64,000 nt of DNA, taken from Bacillota bacterium (GTDB lineage: Bacteria > Bacillota > Sulfobacillia > JAJZYS01 > JAJYTV01). The translations under genes were made by a program, and so were the position numbers. The DNA lies in the NCBI GenBank assembly GCA_021799275.1, contig JAJZAT010000012.1, forward strand, positions 1-64,000. Direction: 5' to 3'. Below the pieces are notes generated by a model. The model saw only the letters and a list, made by a program, of their open reading frames with translations, searched no databases and had not been told where the DNA came from. Shown here piece after piece: positions 1 through 6,171 of the stretch; position 1 is the stretch's first letter, and the number at the start of each line of letters is the position of its first letter.

Positions 1-18
1 CGGCCCTCCTGCACGAAA

Positions 19-45
19 GAGCCTGCCGCTCTCGACGGCAGGCTC
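19..45. terminator. GC-rich hairpin, possible terminator
   Basis: A perfect 10-bp stem (19-28 with 36-45) closes a 7-base loop. A pyrimidine-rich CTGT tract follows on the plus side. This would fit the end of a plus-strand transcript that begins before the window. No gene is visible to its left, so the assignment rests on structure alone. Confidence 0.45.
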
Positions 46-46
46 A

Positions 47-104
47 CTGTCTGTCTGTCTGTCCTTTGGTCTCAAACATCCCGAGCGACCCTCTGTCTGT
101 CTGT
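47..104. repeat. Short CTGT tetranucleotide tracts
   Basis: Four tandem CTGT units lie at 47-62 and three more at 93-104, in non-coding DNA. Such tracts can vary in length by slippage, but there is no reading frame here for them to switch. Confidence 0.6.
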
Positions 105-133
105 CGCACGCACCGGAAGCGCCCACATTAGAA

Positions 134-167
134 GCAGTGTACCCTGCAGAGTCGCAGGGTGCACTGC
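134..167. repeat. 14-bp inverted repeat
   Basis: Bases 134-147 pair with 154-167 around a 6-base loop, with one G-T type mismatch. It lies in the non-coding region downstream of the minus-strand integrase. It could be a transcription stop for that gene or part of the recombination site. Confidence 0.5.
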
Positions 168-189
168 CGTTTCATCCCTGTAAAATGAC

Positions 190-208
190 AGAGGATTTTA
201 AGTCCTCT
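190..208 (-). other. tRNA-Leu(UAA) anticodon-arm look-alike, candidate integrase core site
   Basis: Read on the minus strand, a 6-bp stem (AGAGGA/TCCTCT) closes the 7-base loop CTTAAAA. That is the layout of an anticodon arm with U33, anticodon UAA and A37, as in tRNA-Leu. The flanks do not fold into the rest of a tRNA. Tyrosine integrases often use anticodon or T arms of tRNA genes as core sites, and an integrase gene lies next door, so a role as attachment core is plausible but inferred. Confidence 0.35.
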
Positions 209-234
209 TGAGGCCTGGGTGCTGCGTGTAGCCG

Positions 235-348
235 CCCTTAGCAGCCCTTAGCCGTGATTCGCCGTTAGACCCAGCAATCTCGCTCTACGAGCGCGTTTGG
301 GAGGCAATGCGGTCTATCCCCAAGTAGTCACGGTTAGCTTCCCTTAGC
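235..348 (+). repeat. Three direct repeats CCCTTAGC near the integrase
   Basis: The octamer CCCTTAGC occurs at 235-242, 245-252 and 341-348, with related GTTAG-containing sequence between. Short direct repeats beside an integrase gene resemble arm-type binding sites for the integrase N-terminal domain. That role is inferred from position only. Confidence 0.4.
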
Positions 349-356
349 CGGGCAGG

Positions 357-378
357 ATGGCGCCATCGATGGCGCCAT
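357..378. repeat. 22-bp perfect palindrome after the integrase stop
   Basis: Two copies of the self-complementary 10-mer ATGGCGCCAT, separated by CG, make a perfect 22-bp palindrome. It ends 2 bases from the integrase stop codon. It could be a transcription stop, a protein-binding dyad or part of the attachment region. Confidence 0.6.
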
Positions 379-380
379 TT

Positions 381-1517
381 CTAGCTCCTGCTCACGAACG
401 CATCGAAGCGGTCGAAGGCCGCCTGGAGAGTTGCGTCGAGAACATGAGCATAGACCTGCGCGGTGAACGCAAACGACTTGTGCCCCAGCATCTTCGAGAT
501 CGCCACGATGTCGATGCCGGCCTGGAGGCCGAGCGAAGCGAAGGTATGCCGCAGGGAATGGAAAGAGTAGGTCGGCAAGCCGAGGCCGTCGCGTACACGT
601 TCGAAGAACGTCTCCACCGACCGTTCGGAGAGGGGGCGACTGTCTTGGCGTACAAAGACCAAGCCATGTTCGTCTGATTGCAGGGGTTCGAGCAGAGCGG
701 TGAGGTGGGCTGTCAGCCGGATAGTGCGAAAGCTCTTGCTCGTCTTGGGGTAGTCTTTGATGATCGCCGGCTGCCGCGGGATCTCGACTAGAGCCCGCTG
801 CACTGACACCATACGGGTCTTCCAGTCGATGTCACCCCACCGAAGGGCAAGGATTTCGCCGAGTCGCAAGCCCGTCTGCCAGGCAAAAGTCGGAATCCTG
901 GCCATGGTGTCGTCCATCCCGGCCAAGGCTTGGTCGAGCACACGCATTTGCTCACGAGTGAACGCTTGGACCACCTTGGGGGACTGCTTCGGTGGACGCA
1001 CCAGGGTTACCGGGTTGTCGCGGATCATTCCGGCCCGCCTCGCCTCATTTAGGGCCGCCCGCAGCACTTGGCGCGCGTAGGCACGGCGGCGGGGAGAGAG
1101 GGGCTTCCCCGTCGGTGTAACCGCGGTGGCCAGCTCGGCCTGCCAGCGCTGCACGTCCACCACCGTCAGGCGGCCAATCTCGATGTGTCCGATGTGGGGC
1201 ACGATGCGCAAGCGCACAAGGCTCTCGTACGATCGGTAGGTGGAAGGCTCAAGCTCCTTGCCGTGGGTCGACAGCCAGCCTGTCAGCCACTCTGCGACTG
1301 TCGTCTTTGGCGGCGGTGAATATCCGGGTCCTTCTGCGCGCAGCTCAGTTGCTCGCTTCTGCCAGTACTCGTTGGCGGCCGTCTTGTTCCCATGGAAGGT
1401 CTCTTGTAGTCGCTGGCGCTGGCCGCCTGCACGTCGCGGCAGATCCCACGTCAGGCGGAACGTCGTCGGCCGATCAGGGCGCTCCCCCTTGCCGGGACGC
1501 GCGACGATGTTGGGCAT
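381..1517 (-). CDS. Tyrosine recombinase (phage/element integrase)
   Basis: Site-specific recombinase expected to insert and excise a mobile element. The protein has an N-terminal arm-binding region, a SAM-like core-binding domain (WLTGWLSTHGKEL onward) and a C-terminal catalytic domain. Catalytic residues are visible: Arg in TGLRLGEI, Lys in YPKTSKSFR, the HSLRH box, His in LGHKS and the Tyr nucleophile in VYAHV near the end. I chose ATG 1517 (378 residues) because GGGAGTG lies just upstream; the frame stays open to a TTG at 1691, but that start has no clear ribosome site. The stop is followed by a palindrome and candidate att repeats. Immediately upstream is a SigK-like gene fragment, so the element may sit in that gene and extend leftwards out of the window. 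Confidence 0.9.
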   Translation of the reverse strand: MPNIVARPGKGERPDRPTTFRLTWDLPRRAGGQRQRLQETFHGNKTAANEYWQKRATELRAEGPGYSPPPKTTVAEWLTGWLSTHGKELEPSTYRSYESLVRLRIVPHIGHIEIGRLTVVDVQRWQAELATAVTPTGKPLSPRRRAYARQVLRAALNEARRAGMIRDNPVTLVRPPKQSPKVVQAFTREQMRVLDQALAGMDDTMARIPTFAWQTGLRLGEILALRWGDIDWKTRMVSVQRALVEIPRQPAIIKDYPKTSKSFRTIRLTAHLTALLEPLQSDEHGLVFVRQDSRPLSERSVETFFERVRDGLGLPTYSFHSLRHTFASLGLQAGIDIVAISKMLGHKSFAFTAQVYAHVLDATLQAAFDRFDAFVSRS

Positions 1518-1871
1518 GCAAAACGTCACTCCCGATGTGTCTGCTGATCGGGGCGTCGCGAGCTTATCCGCCTGTGGACCATCCTCGGCCGGGGTGGTTG
1601 ACTCGTCGGCGGCCTGCCGGGCGGGCGACGTCATCACGATAGAGCGTTCTTCGGAGAAGCGGCGCCAACCTGCGAACTCTTGATATGCCAAAAATCCCGC
1701 GGGGTGCGGCTCGTTGCTCGATGGTGTGCAAAGGCTGTCCTGGAGCGGCTTCCGCGGCCCATTAGCTCACGAATGCCGATACTGCGGCATCGCGTTCTGA
1801 GGAAATCGGGGACCATCCCGGGGACCGGGCGGACATGGTCCTTCCTCGTGAGGAGGCCTCGTGCATGTCGG
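1518..1871. other. Region between integrase and SigK fragment, no supported gene
   Basis: Open frames here look like chance products of high GC; I see no convincing excisionase. The stretch contains two GGGGACC repeats near 1805-1822. It should contain one element-chromosome junction if the neighbouring SigK fragment was split by integration. Confidence 0.4.
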
Positions 1872-1967
1872 CTTGACGATATGGGCGACAAGACGAAGGT
1901 TGCGTTCGATCAGCAGTTGCCGGGCAGTATGGTCGCCGCCTCTCAGCCGACTGATGGCGTCGCCCTC
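1872..1967 (-). pseudogene. sigK: SigK-like sporulation sigma factor fragment
   Basis: A 32-residue stretch in one minus-strand frame runs from EGDAISRLRGGD to LLIERNLRLVAHIVK. This closely matches the start of sigma-70 region 2 in the mother-cell sporulation factor SigK, whose consensus is LIEHNLRLVAHIVKKF. Similarity stops abruptly after HIVK: the next residues (PTC) and all that follow have no sigma character. The frame is open back to an ATG at 2072, but the residues before EGDA do not look like a SigK N-terminus and a terminator overlaps that ATG. It is therefore a broken gene, or the 5' part of one interrupted by the adjacent integrase element. No C-terminal SigK part is visible in the window. 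Confidence 0.6.
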
Positions 1968-2072
1968 TTGCCGTATCGGTCTACGGCGACGCCGCGATTC
2001 GGTTACTGCATTCTTTCGGGCAAGGCGCGCGAAGTCGCCGCGCACCCAGCATACCTGGGGGAGCCTGGACAT

Positions 2073-2097
2073 AAAAGGCCCGCTTGTCCGGCGGGCC
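2073..2097 (-). terminator. Rho-independent terminator
   Basis: On the minus strand a 7-bp GGCCCGC/GCGGGCC stem with a 7-base loop is followed by TTTT. It probably ends the minus-strand transcript of the cassette that finishes at 2281. Confidence 0.65.
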
Positions 2098-2280
2098 GAT
2101 CGAGTCCATGGCGTCTGGCAGCGATCGACGCGGATTCCGAGAACACACACGCCGGCTCGAGCTACCAAAGGAGCGCCGCGGTCCACCACTGCGGCACCCA
2201 GTCGCTATTCAGCGTCATGCATAAGTCGTCTGCTGAGACCGCCCTCAGGGGGGACACGCAACCGAGCCGAAGCGGGTCTC

Positions 2281-2916
2281 TTACGAGGTGGCTTGTGGCG
2301 TAGGGTGTGGCTTGGGTTGCCTACTGATGTCCAACGCCTCGGGTTTGCAAATGAACCTTTGCACAACTAGGCCATCCGGGGCGAACAGCCTCTGCTTTCT
2401 GGCGCCAGTGGCGACGATGGCAGTGTCTGCGCTCATGGCTATGACGGGTTCCCCCTGCGAGACCAGACCGGCTTCGGTCGCCATGATTACCGCTTGGATG
2501 CAAAGAGACAGGCCCCCACTAACCAAGTTCATGGTCTGGACAATCGTTTTCAGCTTCGAGTCGTCCGCGCCCGGGATGAAGGCATCATCGAACGGCAGAC
2601 CCGCCTGCACTATTTCGACGCCGTTAGCCTGCAGCTGTTCCCTGACATTCGGGTCGGGGATCCCAGTAGGCACTCGAGTTGATTCCCTCCCTGCGACGGT
2701 GGTGCCTCTCGGGAAAGTGCAGGCGATGACCTGAATCTCCTTCCCTGCAAAAGACTTCGCTGCTCGCAGCGGGCCATCTCCATCAGCGGTAAACATCACG
2801 ACCTTGAAAAGGTTCCACCGGGCAGCAGCGGCGCCAACTAGCGTGATCGTCTTACGTAGATTCTGCTTGCCCTCTCTGGAAAAGTAGTAGATTCCTTCGG
2901 ACTTACCGTCAGACAT
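2281..2916 (-). CDS. Stand-alone pyruvate kinase C-terminal-like domain protein
   Basis: 211 residues. The opening YYFSREGKQNLRKTITLVGAA, followed by alternating beta strands and helices, resembles free-standing proteins with the pyruvate kinase alpha/beta (C-terminal) fold. That domain lacks the catalytic barrel of pyruvate kinase. Segments such as KVVMFTADGDGP and IQVIACTFPRGT fit Rossmann-like strand-loop-helix units that could bind a small ligand. The start overlaps the end of the upstream gene by 8 bases, so the two are probably translated together. A cytosolic ligand-binding or sensing role is conceivable, but nothing in the sequence shows a reaction. The family call is by eye and moderate. 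Confidence 0.5.
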   Translation of the reverse strand: MSDGKSEGIYYFSREGKQNLRKTITLVGAAAARWNLFKVVMFTADGDGPLRAAKSFAGKEIQVIACTFPRGTTVAGRESTRVPTGIPDPNVREQLQANGVEIVQAGLPFDDAFIPGADDSKLKTIVQTMNLVSGGLSLCIQAVIMATEAGLVSQGEPVIAMSADTAIVATGARKQRLFAPDGLVVQRFICKPEALDISRQPKPHPTPQATS

Positions 2917-3415
2917 GCAACTGGCGCCTCCCCTGGGTTAATATCAGGTTCGCCACATCTGGCGAATCGATTGGGTCCAGCCCGCCCTGGATTGGCTCAA
3001 GGAGCAGCATTGTGATGTATGAGTTCATTGGGAAGGCATCCAACGTCGTGTCCTCGGGATGGATGCGAACATGGTCTTTGGGATAATTGATGTGGTCGAC
3101 CTCGAACCGAAGAATAAATGGGCGACGATGGCGTGTGGAACTACATTGGATGTGGTAGTTGTAGTCAACCTCGCGTACTTTCAGATGGCTACGCCCGTGC
3201 CTGCGACTGACCGTAACTACCCCTAAAGTTTCGCGGCCTATGCGAAGTGACGTTTCGCCGGTGACAATCGGTTCAGTTAGGCTTACTTCGACGAAGACCG
3301 GCCGATCCTCGGCACCGTCCACAACAACTTCCCACTGCCACGCGGTTGGCTGTCCGTGTAGTTGGCCTATTGCTGCTTCGACGGCGTGAACGTAGTCTCT
3401 GATCAGAAAAGCCAT
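2909..3415 (-). CDS. Conserved-looking protein of unknown function, cassette middle gene
   Basis: 168 residues. ATG 3415 is chosen because GGAGGA lies 5 bases upstream. I do not recognise the family. The protein looks soluble and beta-rich, with charged strands in the middle. Near residues 115-140 there is a cluster, RFEVDHINYPKDHVRIHP, with Asp and several His. This recalls the His-rich strand of small nuclease toxins such as the TumE group, but the match is too weak for a call. It lies between a gene that overlaps it at the 5' side and a pyruvate kinase-like domain gene that overlaps it at the 3' side, so the three form one unit. Confidence 0.6.
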   Translation of the reverse strand: MAFLIRDYVHAVEAAIGQLHGQPTAWQWEVVVDGAEDRPVFVEVSLTEPIVTGETSLRIGRETLGVVTVSRRHGRSHLKVREVDYNYHIQCSSTRHRRPFILRFEVDHINYPKDHVRIHPEDTTLDAFPMNSYITMLLLEPIQGGLDPIDSPDVANLILTQGRRQLHV

Positions 3416-3731
3416 TGGTCTCCTCCGAAAAACTGAAGGCTGGAGGGTTTTCCTCCAGCCTGTCCTTCGTGAAGTGACCAGGATGTTCCTGCTGCAGTTC
3501 CTGTTGTATAAGGAACTTGCGGACCCAGTAAGCCCACAGCTCTGCCACCGACTCCGGCAGGCCGTCAACACCGGCAATCCACCGTTCGTAGAACACCCAA
3601 TATGGGAGCGAGAATCGCACCTCAAACTCCCGCACGCGTTCAGCTGCAACATCCTCAGCGTAGATCACGCGCACCGGTTCTTCGATTCCCTCGATCAGGA
3701 TCGTGTGGTTCCTCTGTTCGTTGCGGATCAC
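3273..3731 (-). CDS. Small helical protein of unknown function, cassette first gene
   Basis: 152 residues from GTG 3731, which has GGAGG 8 bases upstream; a TTG at 3746 is possible but poorly placed. Residues 25-80 (EFEVRFSLPYWVFYERWI onward) are predicted by eye to be helical with many aromatics. After about residue 105 the frame runs out of phase across the next gene for 142 bases and becomes Arg/Ser-rich, which looks like non-selected sequence. Either the real protein ends early through a sequencing or genuine frameshift, or the tail is unusual. No family is recognised. It leads a three-gene minus-strand cassette. Confidence 0.5.
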   Translation of the reverse strand: MIRNEQRNHTILIEGIEEPVRVIYAEDVAAERVREFEVRFSLPYWVFYERWIAGVDGLPESVAELWAYWVRKFLIQQELQQEHPGHFTKDRLEENPPAFSFSEETNGFSDQRLRSRRRSSNRPTTRTANRVAVGSCCGRCRGSAGLRRSKPN

Positions 3732-4133
3732 GGAGACAACCTCCAAACGCAGCAGGTCGTGCGGCTAGTGTTCCCCATTCTCAGACGCCTAGTCAAGGGC
3801 AGTAGAACGGGTTCCGCACACACGCACACATCGACACACTCAATCTTATCCTTAACCCACCGGAATATTACACAGAGAGATGTGCGTGTCGCGCACTCTG
3901 TGGAGCCGTCCATGGTCCTCAGCGGAGTTTGGGAGTGGCTCGCGTAGCCTAACGCTGCCAATCGTGTTGGGAAGCGTCCAACGGTGTGCGACGGCTGCGG
4001 GACAGGTGTTCCGCTCGTGTGAGGCCGATCTGATCGAATATCTGAAGCCGGGCCCCAGGCAACAACGGCAGCCTACATGCCGCAGGAAACTGCGCCTTCT
4101 TGCCGTCCGCCTGCGCCTCATAATAGTCCGCCC
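3732..4133. other. 402-base intergenic stretch
   Basis: No supported gene. Short open frames on both strands lack ribosome sites and family features. It separates the ubiquitin-like operon (upstream on the minus strand) from the three-gene unknown cassette, so it probably carries the terminator of one and the promoter of the other. I see no clear -35/-10 pair. Confidence 0.4.
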
Positions 4134-4535
4134 TCACCTACCAAACAGGTTGCGGACCCAGCGCCACAGTATCTGCCAAAGTCCCTCTGGTCTCGCGTAC
4201 ATCGCATCGTAATATGCCTTACGGCGTATCGCTTCTGCGCTGCGCCCTGCTTCGACCTGCTCCTGCGTCCACGCCTCGGCCCAAAGAACCTGCCCATCCC
4301 GGATCCAGTAGTGCGACTTGCACATCTGCTGCCAGTTTCCAATGGAAGGATATAGCGTCGGGCCATGTTCTGTCTCTACGAATTGCCATTCTGTCGGTCC
4401 CAGGGGGGTCCGGATCTTCGCACCACATCCGCATGCGCAGAGATGAACAGCGATCCCAAACTCCTCGGATACGTATAATACTCCAGATGTCGCGTCTTTC
4501 GGCATGAAGTGCACGCGCTCAGTTCTAATCCTCAT
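4134..4535 (-). CDS. DUF6527 family protein of a ubiquitin-like operon
   Basis: 133 residues. ATG 4535 is chosen because it overlaps the E1 gene's TAG by 11 bases and gives the family's usual start (an ERVHFMP segment, then GVLYVSEEFGIAVHLCACGCG). The CACGCG cluster and a later Cys-Lys-Ser-His suggest a small metal-binding core, and LGPTEWQF plus the SHYWIRDG box near residue 80 are typical of DUF6527. DUF6527 genes accompany multiubiquitin-type Ubl and ThiF/E1 genes in bacterial ubiquitin-like operons, where a processing or protease-like role has been suggested. Here it is the last gene of the operon. The family call is good; the activity is unproven. Confidence 0.75.
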   Translation of the reverse strand: MRIRTERVHFMPKDATSGVLYVSEEFGIAVHLCACGCGAKIRTPLGPTEWQFVETEHGPTLYPSIGNWQQMCKSHYWIRDGQVLWAEAWTQEQVEAGRSAEAIRRKAYYDAMYARPEGLWQILWRWVRNLFGR

Positions 4536-5712
4536 CAGTCTCGCCAACAGACATGAGATCGGCCACCTCAAACAAGAGATGATAGTATGGCGATTTTTCC
4601 GCGTAAAACCCGCGCAACTGCTTATACCTAATAACCGCCAAGCTTGCATTGAGCGCATTTAGCTCAGCAATCTGGATATTGCTTCTATAAAAGTCGTCAG
4701 GACGATCTGCCAGCTCAACCAAGCCTCTCTCCGCCACACGTTGACCCGTCTCGGCAGAGAAGTATGTTATTCTCAACATTCCATTCAGTGGTCCACCTTC
4801 ACGATGAAGCCCCATGCCCACATCAATAAACGGTATCTGCAACGACCGCAGCAAGTCGATGATGTCAGCCCGCGAAGATCCCTTGTCGACGCAAACAAAG
4901 GCGAATGTTACGCCCTGTAGGTCGCTTTCGCAAGTGCTATCTATGAACTTTGGTCTAGTACTCAATCCGTATCGAAAGTTCTCATAACGCGCCACATAGA
5001 CTTCTGCTTTGGACTTGCCAAGCTCGTCTTCCTGGAGCCTTCCAGGGGATCTAAAGGCATTATGAACGTAGTATCGATCCACATCAAACGCACGAATCTC
5101 ACGTACGGGCGTTTTGGCTAACATATCTAGAACGTACGCTCCGGTTCCACCAAGTCCAATAATAGCAAGAACCTCATCATGAAATCTCGAAGACAAATCT
5201 ACAATTCCAGCTCTAGATGTGAGAGTGTCATTCAACTTAAACACAGAATCAACGTCTACCCGTTCTACCGTCCTAAAGGTATATGGATTAGCGTCATACA
5301 ATTGCATCGCAGGTCCAGAAATAATCCCTACGTAGCTTTCGATCTTCTCGTAAAAGTCAGCAAACTTTCCAGTTACCCGAGGCTTATTCGAAAACGAGCG
5401 CTCGACAACCACGTCCGGGCTGGCTGCGCTTAGAGGCAAGCTAACGGGTCCACCCGCAAGATTAGAGATTGGCTTTCCGTCCATATTACACGGAACCGAT
5501 CCCGCAAAATACACTTGGTGATCGTCTTGAACGACCTTGTTGGCGTCAACAAACACAAGTTTCGCGACAATAGCACCGACTCTCAACTCGCGGTTCGTGT
5601 CTAAGTACGGAATGTCTCTTATGACAAGATAGTTGCTATCAAAACTAACCGCGTACCCTCTATCTATCAGCCGCTTAATATCGTCATTATGACTGACCAG
5701 TCTCTGAAACAC
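4525..5712 (-). CDS. E1-like ThiF adenylyltransferase with N-terminal DUF6791-type domain
   Basis: 395 residues. Residues 1-165 resemble the DUF6791 domain found fused ahead of ThiF domains. Residues 180-385 form a ThiF/E1 Rossmann domain with the nucleotide loop GLGGTG (186-191), acidic DVD (210-212) and an FVCVDKGSSR segment (272-281) at the adenylation site. Such enzymes activate the C-terminus of a ubiquitin-like protein with ATP. Cys261 and Cys274 are candidate thiols, but no zinc CxxC pairs are present. The start overlaps the Ubl gene by 26 bases and the stop overlaps the DUF6527 gene, implying tight coupling. The DNA is visibly AT-richer than the surrounding chromosome, which suggests horizontal transfer. 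Confidence 0.85.
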   Translation of the reverse strand: MFQRLVSHNDDIKRLIDRGYAVSFDSNYLVIRDIPYLDTNRELRVGAIVAKLVFVDANKVVQDDHQVYFAGSVPCNMDGKPISNLAGGPVSLPLSAASPDVVVERSFSNKPRVTGKFADFYEKIESYVGIISGPAMQLYDANPYTFRTVERVDVDSVFKLNDTLTSRAGIVDLSSRFHDEVLAIIGLGGTGAYVLDMLAKTPVREIRAFDVDRYYVHNAFRSPGRLQEDELGKSKAEVYVARYENFRYGLSTRPKFIDSTCESDLQGVTFAFVCVDKGSSRADIIDLLRSLQIPFIDVGMGLHREGGPLNGMLRITYFSAETGQRVAERGLVELADRPDDFYRSNIQIAELNALNASLAVIRYKQLRGFYAEKSPYYHLLFEVADLMSVGETDED

Positions 5713-5938
5713 TGAATACCATACCTTCCTTCACCCTTACTGACCCTCCCGGTGCAAGTATGCCGGCTGGTTTATTCCCATGACCATTAGTGTACTTGAC
5801 GGAATATGTGATCTCCGGGTGTGACAGGTAGTCCGGGACCTCAAGCGTAACGACCTCAGCATAGGTGATTTCGCCCTTGGGCCATTTGTGCGGTGTGCCG
5901 TTGACGATGATCGTTACTTGCTTTTCGGGCTCTGGCAA
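5687..5938 (-). CDS. Ubiquitin-like protein, multiubiquitin-domain type
   Basis: 83 residues from TTG 5938, supported by GGAGGG 8 bases upstream. The whole protein is one beta-grasp domain of the multiubiquitin kind (PF14452): VTIIVNG, then PKGEITYAEVVTLEVP, YSVKY, and the closing VRVKEGMVFSVSETGQS. In this family several copies are often fused in tandem; here there is only one. The C-terminus ends in Gly-Gln-Ser rather than a free Gly-Gly, so conjugation would need trimming or different chemistry. It is the first gene of the operon and overlaps the E1-like gene. Its likely job is to be activated by that enzyme and attached to a target. Confidence 0.85.
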   Translation of the reverse strand: MPEPEKQVTIIVNGTPHKWPKGEITYAEVVTLEVPDYLSHPEITYSVKYTNGHGNKPAGILAPGGSVRVKEGMVFSVSETGQS

Positions 5939-6171
5939 TGCTCTTACCCTCCCTATGAGTCATGGTACCTCTTTCCACAGAGTAGTCTGTCGGAGGGAGC
6001 CTGTCTAGCCTTCAGAGGGCGCCACCCAAATTCCATGCCGTCCCCTCTATCGTCGGGCTTGGTTGCGGGAGGATCGTGCGGTAGTTTCGGTGTCGGGGTC
6101 TCGTCTCAGCAGATCTCGCTGCCGTCCGCGAAAAGCGTTAGCAGGCCATGGTCCAGGCTGCTCCTGATGCG

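Noticed and set aside
181-260. A tRNA-Leu gene on the minus strand
   Set aside because: Only an anticodon-arm-like hairpin is present; acceptor, D and T arms cannot be folded from the flanks.
1680-2303. Plus-strand open frames over the SigK fragment, including a possible excisionase
   Set aside because: No ribosome site and no winged-helix or MerR-like motif; the minus-strand sigma similarity explains the coding signal.
3800-4130. Small genes in the gap between the two defence cassettes
   Set aside because: Open frames overlap each other on both strands, with no ribosome sites or recognisable features.
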